A stretch of 64,000 nucleotides of DNA from Lutraria lutraria. Lineage: Eukaryota > Mollusca > Bivalvia > Venerida > Mactridae. Below the pieces are notes generated by a model. The model saw only the letters and a program-made list of their open reading frames with translations, did not search any database and was not told where the DNA came from. The first letter of the stretch is position 1; the number at the start of each line of letters is the position of its first letter. The position numbers and the translations under genes are program-made. Below are positions 22,247 to 33,660 of the stretch, piece after piece. The stretch is taken from assembly GCA_964023205.1 (NCBI GenBank), contig OZ026845.1, forward strand, positions 1,436,001-1,500,000. Direction: 5' to 3'.

Positions 22247-22324
22247 GATTTTTTTATCATAATCGAATAGACCATGATTAGAGAATTAGGTAGAACGCGA
22301 GTTCTATGTCTGGGATAATAAACC

Positions 22325-22400
22325 AAAGACACTAAAATAAAAAATTTGATTGGTTATTGTTGAGAAACGTTGTTTGATTGGCCAATGGTATTTTTGCGCT
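22325..22400 (-). promoter_or_regulatory. Paired CCAAT boxes
   Basis: On the minus strand TTGGCCAATCAAAC and ATAACCAATCAAAT lie within 45 bp, upstream of the 22246 ATG. This is suggestive of a promoter, but unproven. Confidence 0.3.
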
Positions 22401-22950
22401 TTGAGACTCACTACGAGATTCGGGCGTTGAATTACGAAATAACTTAATTATATGAATGTTGAATAAAATGACAAGCATATACTTATATTCACATACATCA
22501 TTTTCTATACACCATATCTACAATGATACGAACAAATTAGAAGATAAGAATCCAGACAACCATCTAACTTTCAGATTTATAGGCAATAAGCGAAGTTACA
22601 TACACCAAAGGTAATTACATTTTAATGACGTAATTAGACATGTTCTCTGGTTTTCACCAAAGGGGTCTTGGTACATCGTATTCTTTAAAACCGTTACCAT
22701 GGTAATTAGAGATCCTTCGAGCATATTATGGTGATACGTGGAATTATTACACTACGTTTATAGTTTTAGTTCTTGTTTATGTATGTACATGTATTCCTAT
22801 AAGACACTATTAAGGAAAGAGAACAATTGCCATTCCATGCAAATATATAACTTATATTTTGTAGTATGGTTCATTCGTGAAAACCTCTTCTGAATTTGTT
22901 ACACCCTTTCTTAAAGGAGCAACATCCGATCAGACTATCGGATGCAAATT

Positions 22951-22952
<2 letters not shown>

Positions 22953-22988
<36 letters not shown>

Positions 22989-23065
22989 ATTGTTTTATCA
23001 AATGAACTCTCTCTCTCTCTACATTGTTTTATCAAATGAATTCTCTCTCTACATTGTTTTATCAG
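22953..23065. repeat. CT microsatellite with duplicated spacer
   Basis: A (CT)17 run is followed by three copies of ACATTGTTTTATCA, each after a shorter CT tract, the first two followed by AATGAA. Confidence 0.9.
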
Positions 23066-23069
23066 TGAT

Positions 23070-24090
23070 AGTCATACAGTGAATGCTGACTTACTGTACT
23101 GAATCTATAAATAGCTGAAGCAGACGATGAATTTAAACCATATAAACTCCTCCCTCTAATTCAAATTTCAATTTCTGTTTTAAATTGTTTTGAAAACATA
23201 AGAACCTAAATCTTCATACATTTTGAAGTTACTTATCTGGACTGATAAAAAAAATCATTTTGCTTCATTCACATTTTTTTTCAGTGACTAAAAACACCAT
23301 TTAATATCAAATATTTAAAAAAGTCTCTCCCTGAGATGAAAACTGTTTAAAATCAAAGGAAACCACCCACCAGCCATTACCTCCTTTTTATACCCATGTT
23401 GGGGTTTAAACGAAAATAGTTCCGTAATGGAAGGATTTGTCATTCAGAAATTGTGAGCGACTGTATTAAAAGGAAAAACATATGGAAGAAACTTGACATT
23501 AAATCAGGTTTACGGTCCATGATAACGCTCTCATATTTATTAAGTGTGGTGCTTTAATGACATAAATCGAGTCATAAGATCCTCCGTTTTTGGCCCTATG
23601 GCTTTTTAGTGATCAAACTTGACCTCAACATTATTTCGAGAAGAATAAAATAAAAAATCTTTATTTTTAACCCTTTCATTCTTATTACATATCAAGTAAA
23701 TATTAATTAACTGGCCCTTTTTTTGTTGTATAAGATTTCGTATCGGTCTAATCAGTCGTTAGTATCATTTGCGATTTCATTCTTTAATAACTTGCTATTT
23801 ACGACGACTTCCAATCGATCAGTTGATAATTAGGGACCGTTTCGTATGCTTATCTTAAATTTAAGATCGCAATACAATAAACTAATAGCCTTTATCCCAT
23901 TGCTTGTTTTTGATATCCATTGTCAGCAGGTTGAGTAAATGTATGAAATGCCTATCATAAGCAAAATCATTGTTCGCGTCGCTTGTGACATATTGTTTAA
24001 AATTCCGAAAATATGAACGATAACTGATTTACAGTTCGTCTTAATTCTATACATACAGAAGCAACAAGTGACTTAATATTTTCTCCATAC
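23070..24090. other. No gene seen
   Basis: AT-rich, possibly an intron of the 18.3-kb gene. Confidence 0.4.
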
Positions 24091-24093
24091 CAG

Positions 24094-24177
24094 GTCCCCG
24101 GCACATTTCATGCGACACATTTTTTAAATTCCAAATGAAATGCGGACTTTTCATTGGACAAGAAATTAGGACAAACT
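24094..24177 (+). CDS. Exon candidate, 84 nt, cysteine-containing
   Basis: It is bounded by acceptor TTTTCTCCATACCAG and consensus donor T|GTAAGTTT, with only one open frame: (G)PRHISCDTFFKFQMKC then GLFIGQEIRTN. Phase is 1 in and 1 out. It could splice directly from the 18330 donor (phase 1), giving a signal peptide followed by this segment as an alternative to the 18687 exon, but not from 18751. No family is recognised. Confidence 0.38.
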
Positions 24178-24619
24178 GTAAGTTTAAAACCATAAAATAT
24201 GTTTTTGAATCGGACCCCAAGTATCAGCACTGTATCGAACGATAATCTGAATATTTGCATTTAACATTGAATACAGCTTAATGTGGAAGACATTATAGCG
24301 CTAGCGGGGTTTCTTTAATATTTGAACAAAAGCACAGACGCGTGTAAATAACAAAGTATGTCCATATTTTTAAGCACGCTCGTTGCTAAGAGACTCATAA
24401 AAGCTTTCCTGATTCGTCTGTGTAATAACAAGACGAATTGCATTCTTGTTCGAATATGATTTACGACATCAAGTCTTTTATGTTCGCAATCGAGTCACGC
24501 GCCATCGCAAATAAAAACGCTACAGATGTAAACAAATCGCCCACAGATTAAATATAATTTAACTAAAAGTAGTAAATAGCACAACAGTGTTGTAGAAAAC
24601 CGATATATTTATTCCTTTT

Positions 24620-24882
24620 ATTCACTAGGGTTTAACATGCACCAACCACTAGGGTCAAATGGCAACTTTGCAAGCTATAGCAGTGGGCGCAACCCATAAT
24701 ACCATCAACCTCCCGTTAGCTAGCTGTAAAATTTGTCTTGTCCACGGTAGGTTAAAACGACCGACCCTCCGTTAGCTAGCTATAAATTTGTCAAATATTG
24801 AGTGGGATTCGAACCAACAGTGGTGAGGGTTTAGTGATAATTAGTCAGAGACCAGAACCATCCGACCACGTGGTCCCCCCCC
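24620..24882 (-). mobile_element. tRNA-derived SINE, minus strand
   Basis: Read on the minus strand from a poly-G edge: an A-box-like ACCACGTGGTCGGATGGTT, then TGGTTCGAATCCCACTC as a B box, then two copies of a GTTAGCTAGCT block. It ends near 24620. Confidence 0.65.
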
Positions 24883-24889
24883 CCCAACA

Positions 24890-26365
24890 ATATAAAGGTA
24901 ACTTTTAAAGACTTTTTTACGTTTACTAAATACATATAACAATAATGTGTAAAGCCTTCCAATGTCACACAAACCTTCAACATATTTATCTGACTGTTCT
25001 CTCTATAAATAATAAAACTATCATGTTAGTGTGATGACTACATTCTGGTCATAGTGACAAAAAACATTACCCTTATCGGGATAAGGCATAGAACAATAAA
25101 TTTACTAACTTTCTCAAGTTATATAGAGTCGGTAGGTCTGTACAACTTTTTGTAACAAAAGAATGTATTTTTTTTTCATTTTGGGGATACAATTCATTCG
25201 AAAATATCAGCAAGGAATAATGACTGAGACGGAAAAAGAAAGTCGCGGGTCAGTAGAAAATAATAGGGTCGATCGGGTTAATGGAAGCCATTAACTTGTT
25301 ATTTTATGCCTAAACCCTTTGGTTACCACGGTAATGAAACCGTAAAAAATCCTCCAATATCCCAGCAAATACGTTAATTCATGGTCTGAATGTGCTTTAT
25401 TTTTTAAATAATTTTAAAAATAGACGCAAGAGGTATCCAAGCACAAAACACAAATGTTAGCCTAAAATGTGCCCACTGTTGCGAAAAGCTAAAATCCGAC
25501 CATGACTTGTTGAAAAAAAAATTTTGCTGGGAAATTAATAATGAATAAATATGGGGTTAAGACATCGGTATCATGCACCTATCTCTTCGATCAGAAATGA
25601 TTAATTATCGTTTCCAATGGATTGTTTTATCACAGCTTAAATCATGATGTTGGATTTCAGCTTCAATTTTTATAGCGTTATCTTCAGTGCAGCCCATTTG
25701 GCAATATTTCTCAAATGCGTTCCAAAGCATTAATAAATCTATAAAAAACAATTTTCAAGCACATTTTTGTCATCCACTTTACGAGAAGTGTCGTGTAGTG
25801 AAACTTGAAATGACTAGTTGCATTTTGTTCTCACAATAAAATCGAAAAGAAAACTGATGTTTATTTATCAAGAAAAAATCCCATTTATTGAATTAAGGTA
25901 TTTTTATCATCATCAACCGTCATGAACCTTTTTAAACAAACTATAAAACTCAACATAAAATGGAATTATTTATTTATATTTGGTTTTAATAGTTTTTTAT
26001 TGCCTAACAGTTGTACGCTAAAATAAGATATAAATGACTCATGAATGTGTAATGGAGTTTTATTGGCCATTTTTATCATATTTTAATTTTTAAGTTTTCA
26101 AGATACATGTATATATTGTATGCCATATGGTCACAGAGACTAACAGAATCAAAAATTGTAAACATGATCGTCATTTTTTAAACAAGACATTGATTTATAG
26201 ATAAGAAAATTAAAGGTTAAAATTATTCAAGTTTTTTTTTCAAACATAACACTTCAAATATGCTAAGGCTATTGGAACAGGCTATTTAGCAGAGGTTCTT
26301 AAATGTTAAAACCATAACCCAAATTAATACAATCAAAATTTGTCAAGGGCATGTTTGCCTGTTGT
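24890..26365. other. No gene seen
   Basis: AT-rich sequence with no supported exon, RNA gene or TIR pair. Confidence 0.45.
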
Positions 26366-26370
26366 ATATA

Positions 26371-26536
26371 CAGTGCAGCCTCTCCAAAGCATAGCCCTTT
26401 GGGAGAAGCAAAGTTATGTTGTTGTTGAGAGGTTGTTGCTCTAGAGAGGTTAAAATAATAGTTAAACGGGAAAAATCATGCTATTGTTGAAGGGAAGTTG
26501 TTGCTCAAGAGAGAGCCGCTCTGAGAGGTTGCACTG
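26371..26536 (-). mobile_element. Pogo/Tigger-like MITE, copy D
   Basis: From TA|CAGTGCAGCCTCTCCAAAG to GAGAGGTTGCACTG|TA, with the GAGAGGTTAAAATAATAG interior of the minus-orientation copies. Confidence 0.85.
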
Positions 26537-26589
26537 TACTTATAAATTGTAAAGGCTTTTCTTTTTTCATTATTCCTTGTCAATATCAG

Positions 26590-26825
26590 TCTAGGTTGCT
26601 TCGAAAGTCACTCGCTAGTAATCGCTAGCCCCTCGAATCCCAAGGTTCGAAGTTCGAATCCCAGCTGGGACCATGTTTCACATATGAGGAAACTGTTCAG
26701 CTGGTTTTAGGATAGTCTTTGGTTCTACCAAGGTAAGTCTTGGGTCTTCCTCACCATTATAGCTGGAAAGTCGACTAGTGATCCTGGCTTGTGGCGCGAC
26801 GATAGACCCCTGTGAAAAAAGTCAA
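26590..26825 (+). mobile_element. tRNA-derived SINE
   Basis: B box GAAGTTCGAATCCCAGC is followed by GGGACCATGTTTCACATATG and AGGAAACTGTTCAG, then CTGTGAAAAAAGTCAAGTCA. It resembles the elements at 43200-43460 (GGGACCAAAGTTCATACGTG). Confidence 0.6.
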
Positions 26826-27043
26826 GTCATTATATGAAAGAACATTTACGACGTTCTTTTAGCCTTTGATTAAGATACTTAATTTCAGCATATACATTCG
26901 AACAATTTATATACACGGACTTTATCGTTAAACAGTAACGAATCCAAATGTCAGCATAAATAAATGATAGCATGTACCAAATGTCAATGTTATCATAAAG
27001 TCATATTGTCACTTGGGACTATTATAATGGTATTATATTACAG

Positions 27044-27093
27044 ACAATGTGTTGATGGGCGCAATTTACACAATAAAGTCGCCGAAATAAAAG
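27044..27093 (+). CDS. Weak exon candidate
   Basis: Acceptor ATATTACAG and donor G|GTAATT bound 50 nt. Phase 2 gives QCVDGRNLHNKVAEIK. Phase 1, which the 24177 donor would require, gives YNVLMGAIYTIKSPK and then a stop. So it is either a terminal exon after 24094, an exon needing a missing partner, or nothing. Confidence 0.22.
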
Positions 27094-28239
27094 GTAATTT
27101 TAGTTAAGTGGTGTAAAATTGTGTATAGCTAACATGGATGCGTTCAAATGAGAAATTATAAGTTACATGTCAATTGGAGCGCCCTCTTTAAGCCAATTTT
27201 ATTTTGAAGACGCATGCACTTAATTATTAATATTAGACTACATTAAAATTTAATGTTTTCTCCGAAATTATTTCAATTGCTATCACCTTCCCGTCTGATT
27301 GTCACGTTGACAGTTCCTTGTAAAATATGGAGGAACAGGTTAGGTGTGAAATAAAATAATTCTCGTTTCCTCTAACCCGACCTTCCCTAGATTTTTATCG
27401 GTCTTGTTCCTTTTTCTTGCCGGTGAATTTATTTTTCATATGAATTATCTTAAAACTAAGAACTCAAAGTCATACAGTATATTTAAAAAAATGCCGACTT
27501 ACCAACATTTTTGGAGATGTTATTGAAAACGTGTTTTTATCTTTTCGGCCTTATTGTACAACTTTTTCGTGGATCTAAGTTTTTATTTTAAAGTTCTTTC
27601 GGTGAAGTCACATGATTGATTTGTAGACTTTGGTGTTTGGCGATTTTGAGAAGGATGGATGTCAGCCATGCTGGACTGTTCTCTGCGTGGTTCTTTTATG
27701 TATGTGATCGTGTGTACGGCTATGGTCAAACATTAGATAAGGACTGCTCTGGTTAGAATTGTTTTGTATTTGTTGTTTCTAGTTAAGGCATTTTCATTTA
27801 TTTATTCAGTAGACATCGCTCACACCAGAGCGACAAGAAAGACACTGGTACGGCTCTGAAATATAGCCTTTATACTGCGATTTCAAAAATCTTATTAATT
27901 TCCATTAAATTACCGTAATACGCTTAACGCGTATGAATTTTGATGCGGACCAAAGTACTATTTTTTTCAACATCCGCCGTGCAGTTGTTGTTAAACTAGT
28001 TCCCGTTCCACGTTCAGTGCAAGGTTTTGTACGTTCAGCTTCCACGAGCACTTCTTTCATGACTTTGGTATTTTCAACCATCATCCTGTTGTTAGACCAT
28101 TGTAGCAAATATTCAACTTTGAAACTACCACCTGAAGGGATCGTCATTTCATCCGAGTATTGGTTTAGTTTAACAACCATACAAAACACACACAAAACAA
28201 TTTTTACTTTCAATAACAAGTTGGATTTCCGTTGTCAGT

Positions 28240-30775
28240 AATGGGTTACGATTTGAAAAGTCTTGCTCATGTTTCAAAGTTACAAATAATTTGAGATTAT
28301 CCCCTGAGTGCAACAATATCATTGGTCAATTCTGTCACATGACTTAGAAATTAATACTAAAAAGAGGTGTTGGTTTCGAATCGATCCTATTCTCAGATTT
28401 ATATTTCACTATTGTTAGATACTGAAAACAGCATTATTAAGTGTCCGTTTATCAATGTTTGGTCACGTGACAGCATCATTCAGAACTTCTCTGTTGAGTT
28501 TCGTTATCTCCTATAATACTTGAACGGTTGACAAGAATCGAGCTTATGGTGGTGAGAATTGCTTGTTTGTGGATCTAAACAATTTCTGTCGTAGCTAAAG
28601 CTATTAAAATCAAGTACCTAGTTACTGCAGCCCCACCCCAAGAAAATCGGTAATTCGGCATAACTTTTGGTTCAAATATAAGTTTTAATTTGGAAATTAG
28701 TTTATATGAAAATGAAACGATAACGGCATAAACTAATTGACTAAGATCTTGTGGACACCAGGAACTGGTTTACAACTTATAAAGTGTAAGCACTTTACGG
28801 TTCGGCTATTTTTCTGCATGGGGCTTAATCTTCCCGTCTCTTCCCATATTTTGATGAAATTATGATAAAAATCATTGGCTTTTGTTTTGGAATCCATATT
28901 GTTAATGGTTTTAGTTTTTAAAAAAATGTCTGGGTTTTAATTGTAGCCATTATGCGCCAGAACGAATAACACTAAATTAAGCAAAATAATAGTCTTTTGT
29001 TTGATACACACTCTGTCTGCACAAATCTATCAAATCTCAATAAAATTATCAATATCAGCATCAGAGTTGTCTTAGAGACAAAACCACTTCCATGCGAGGT
29101 TTAACCATATTTATACCGAAAAATGAATTGACTTAATTGGTTTTACCCGAACTGTAATGTCCGATTATATGGTCAATTATGACCGATGTCAATTTATGTT
29201 TATATACTTTCGGGACCATTAAGATAAAGGGAGAAGACATGATTTGTTCTATGGGGACATCTTATAGCATGAAAACTTTGAGGAGATAACCGTTATTAGA
29301 ATGTAACTATTGTTTCATTAATGTTTACTGGTGAGGCACAGACGTAGAATTTACATGCTGATATTAGAAGAATATACATTAACGATGCTCTCAAGACGCC
29401 ACCAATTTGATGTCCTTCGGTTTTTTTTGTCGACAATTCGGATTTCTAAATATACTCCTTGTATTTGTGTCAATATGTTTATTTTTATCTTTTTTCCAAG
29501 ATCCTCTAATTTTATAATAAAAATTCCCACGCGTGTTATAGGCAAACAAATAAGCATTTTTCACAAAAATGTTTTCACAGTTAGTCATTAAACATTACAA
29601 AGCATAGTGCGTCATTGGGTCCATAGGGAAGTTGGAAATCGGCACACATGTTTTAGCACGGGATTGGGGAACCCTTGGTTGCGTAGACATTTTATATATC
29701 CCAAATAAGAGGTGCATTTTCACAATCTATATTTATTCGCCTTGTTTTAGCAACAAATGAGACTATTTTCGTGTGTTTCTATAAGTAAAGACTTTGTACT
29801 AGATCATCCAAAAGATCTTAAAAGAATGAGAACAATCATGAACTTCAGGCTTTAGGAATTTAGTTCTGTACAGATTTATATCTAGACCGAGCATGCGTTC
29901 GCTGTTGATCTATGGTGATAATTCTAAACCACAAAACGATTACCATCGCATTGCATTTTGGCTGTTACTGTACAATCTTCCCGTCTTCTTCCTGAGTCGG
30001 ACAGTACAGCATTATCATATAATTTGACACATGGCGAGCGCGCTAATAGACTAGTTATGATTTCCAGGCAGTGAAGAGTACTCGATATAAGGATAAACTC
30101 CATTAACTTCCGGGAACAGTTCCGTTAATAAAATCTGATCACGTGGCTGCAGAATGCATTAAGACGGGCTCCACTCTTTCTTTGTGGCATTACAATAATT
30201 CAATAAGACATATCGTTAACAAGACTCCATTATCAAGATTCAGTTTCCCCATATTTTCTATATGTTATGTGTACACATAGACTGATAACTGAAACAACAG
30301 ATCAACATCTTGTCGCAATAAAAGAAAATATGACCTCATAATTTCTTATGGAATTTTGACGAAAGTACCATGAAATAATTACGAAAGGAATATTATTGCT
30401 TTTTAAAAAGCACAACGCTGAGAACAAGCCCGTCGAATCGTTCTGCTAGGTCGGCTTGTATTCAGTATTTTGTCTTATATAGTCCGCTGTGGTATAATGC
30501 TGTCAGAGTTTGCTCCTTTCAAATAGCAAATGGCAAACCATACTGAAAATACTATATTTACTGCAAGAACATAAGAAATATAAAACCTTTAATGTTTCGT
30601 CTGTACGTTTAACGCCGTTGTTTCAGCGATAGTTCAGTATTACGAGTATACGGGGGCCGGTTGACCTGACCTAAAGCATGACTGTATTAATTCTGTCACT
30701 GTCCATATTTATATTATACCATACTGTTGTATATATTGTATACTCATATATTGTATTGTACAATTTGAGTTAAAT
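28240..30775. other. No gene seen
   Basis: Unique-looking AT-rich sequence. The longest ORFs overlap each other on opposite strands and lack splice or family support. Confidence 0.45.
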
Positions 30776-30777
30776 CA

Positions 30778-31010
30778 AGTTTAGTTAGAGTATTTGGCGG
30801 TCTGTTCACCTGACCAGTTTCCCTGGAATGTAATCTAACCAGTACTAATTTACACTTCCATAAGGAGCCGAAAACTACTCCACACATGGAAAGAATCGAC
30901 ATCGTTTGTCAAATTTTCATAGACGGGTATTACCTGCCCCGACCGTGATTCGAACCATGATCGTCATGTAACAAATGAAGCGCACTAACTACAGGGCATG
31001 GCCGCGACAA
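30778..31010 (-). mobile_element. tRNA-derived SINE, same family as 5.4 kb
   Basis: Minus-strand head with B box TGGTTCGAATCACGG and shared ACCAGTACTAATTTACACTTCC block. An A-box-like GTAGTTAGTGCGCTTC is degenerate. Confidence 0.7.
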
Positions 31011-31485
31011 ACTTTCAATGTATTTACATACAGTGAATGAAATTCCAAAAATACAGTAGTCTTTGTAAGTAAATTTAATAAAAAAACAGAAGTATGGGGT
31101 TTCTTGATTTTTGTCTGTCGTCTAATTTGATAAAGAACATATGTACTGGTGGTGCAGTGATAATCAAATCAGTATTCCAAAGACACGTTTGTGTTTAAAT
31201 AAATACAAAATGAACGATATATTTCTGCTCTTTTTGTAAGTTAACTTTATACCCAGATCTAAAAAAAAAATATTTGTATTTTAAGCGTGACATTATGAAT
31301 TAAACAATTATTCTTTTTGTAAATAGTATTCTATCGCTTTTTAAAGCAGTTTTGGATTTTGAGACACGTGCAATACATGCCTGTCGGAAGCAATTTCAGA
31401 TGGGAGGGGCTAATGGCAGATATTGACTGACAGGGGGTGGGAGAATCACTTATTGTCCCTTTTTTATTATTCACTGTAATTACAG

Positions 31486-31531
31486 CCAAAATTATTGGGG
31501 CAACAAGCCCACAGGTCCATTCGGTCTGGCA
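31486..31531 (+). CDS. Weak exon candidate
   Basis: Acceptor TTCACTGTAATTACAG and consensus donor A|GTAAGTTTT bound 46 nt open in all frames (for example QNYWGNKPTGPFGLA in phase 2, or AKIIGATSPQVHSVW after the 27093 donor). It may belong to the 18.3-kb gene, but continuity is not shown. Confidence 0.25.
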
Positions 31532-32750
31532 GTAAGTTTTAAGATTAGTCATATTGGTATCTTTGTCTATCCAAACAGTAATAGATCAATATACTATGAA
31601 TTACCTTATTAGGTAATATTTACAAATTTGTTCTTAGTTTCCGTTCAATGCTGTTCTATTCAGTTCTGATTTGTTTATCTAATATAACACATTAAACACC
31701 TATTTGTCACTCGGCTGTTTCTGTGTACAGCGCCGATAATGTGCCATAATAAAATAAGAGAATTGATCGCTTATCAGCACATTATTGTTTACACTGTAAA
31801 AGTCTGTTAACCATTTTTACGATCTTCAAACAATAATGGTATGTGAAATAATTGACCCTAAATTGACTTGCTACATTGAAGACAAATACGAAAATAAAGT
31901 CAAACATTGGATTTTCTCTTCACCAGAAAAAAATGTATCCATTTTGAAGCGCCTTCTCTCCTGAACTCTTTTAACACTCAAACAAAAGTAAGCATATTAT
32001 ATAAACACTGAACAAGTGATAGTTCCTGTAACATAATCATAGTTTAGTTTGATAATTGCCAGTTTGGGTGTATATATATACTCGTCTACGATTTTAATGT
32101 CAATATAATGGTGTGAGAATCGTCCGGATATTGCTATCTAGAAAAGCAAACTGGACAAAAATCCACTGTTTATACTTTGCTGATATTTGCATGGACACGA
32201 TATGGACTTGGAAGCAAACAGACAATTAACAAAGTCTAAGTGATGTCTGTTTACTTTGACGCTAAAAGTTCTATTCATTGTGTCCAGTTCTTGTACGGCA
32301 AGGTTGGTTCAATCGCTATTCCAAGTTTGAACGAAATCAATACTCAAATATTGACATAAGTATCTTATAAGTTGACGTTGTAGGAAGAAAACAGTCTGTT
32401 GAGGAGGGGAACAAAAAAAACTCGAGGACCTAATTCTTAAACAGCTGTCATAGACACAGTCAAATACACATTACATGTACATGTAAAGAGTCGTTTGATT
32501 ACCTGTGGTCCCGAGGCCGCAGGTATATTAGAATGTGTTTATTAGTGATTTGCCTATGGTGATTTGTTATCTCTATTGAGTGCGAAATGTTGCGATTGGT
32601 GCTTGAGCCAGAACAAGCGGATATTTCGGGTACTATCGGTACGTTCTGTTTCGCTAAGAAGTTGCCATTTGTGCACGCAACATGAACAAATCTCATCCGT
32701 CAGAAGGCGAAGTAGAATTATGCGGAAATAGCCGCTGGTTGTGTTAATCT

Positions 32751-32965
32751 GTTGTTTAACGTTCTATTCGACAGCTATGGTCATTTCAGTGCCGCCTCAA
32801 CGAGAGGGGAGGGCAGATACAGGAGAATACATCAAGTTATATCCCGACATTTATCCTGGTACTTTATCTTGCCCGGTGTAAAGCACTGATACAAGCCTCA
32901 CCGGTCTTCATGTGATTTCCTGAACACAATACATGGCTCGGTAGTTTGGATGGGGACAGAAATAG
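32751..32965 (-). mobile_element. SINE 3' module (GTTGTTTAAC family), longest copy
   Basis: It runs from GTTGTTTAACGTTCTATTCG and ACAGCTATGGTCATTTCAG, through a GGGAGGGCAGATACAGGAG block, to TACATGGCTCGGTAGTTTGG. The ends match copies at 56028-56246 and 62748-63048 in inverse orientation (CTACCGAGCCAAGTACT...TTAAACAA). Confidence 0.65.
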
Positions 32966-33595
32966 TCGTTGCAGAATCCTTGAATAAACTGCATTTAAAG
33001 TGAAGAAGTACTAATATATAAAAAGAACCCTGCAAATAAGTTTAAAGCAAGTATCCAAATACTCGGATACTCACGATTTAAATGTGGTACGGATACTCGC
33101 CACCTCTGAGACCGTAGGATCGCGATCAGAATAGAAATAACATTAGATTGATACACATTTTCATTCAGAACGCGTGGTATATAATATTGCCACGTTCCTC
33201 TTGGCAGTCTGGCGTGCACCTCGATTAAAATAATTATGTTGTTTCTTGCTTTCCCTCTTCCTGTTAATTGTTGGTAAATGAAGGACTTATATTTGAAACC
33301 AGACTTCTGTATGATATTACAATACTCCGTATTTTTGGTATTTTAATGTGATAAAAGTAGGACATGAGAGGTCTGTTATGTTTTATCTTTGATACAAAAC
33401 GCTTGGCCAATGGCTCGACTCAAGGATTCGATTATATCGTCTTGTATCTTCTTATATACATGGAACAAATATTTTAGAATACATTTGTATTACATGTATG
33501 TAATTTCTTGTAACTTCAATATTAAAGCATGGTGGTTAATGAATGTCCAGTATGGCTGTACTTCTCTTACTTATTTTGTTGTTCAACAGTCGTGA

Positions 33596-33660
33596 AACAT
33601 CGGGTGTTTCCGTATCCTTCGTATACTATCGCGCACGATAAAGACCAAGGTGTCTCTATA
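33596..33660. repeat. Partial repeat shared with 55.9-56.1 kb
   Basis: AACATCGGGTGTTTCCGTA and GCGCACGATAAAGACCAAGG resemble AACATCGGGTATTTCCGTAA (55939) and GGGCACGATAAAGAACCAAG (56096). Confidence 0.5.

Noticed and set aside
27905..28219. Minus-strand ORF of 104 codons with a leader-like start
   Set aside because: It begins at TTG, not ATG, overlaps an equally long plus-strand ORF, and contains the GAACGTGGAACGGGAACTAG repeat motif found elsewhere in the window.
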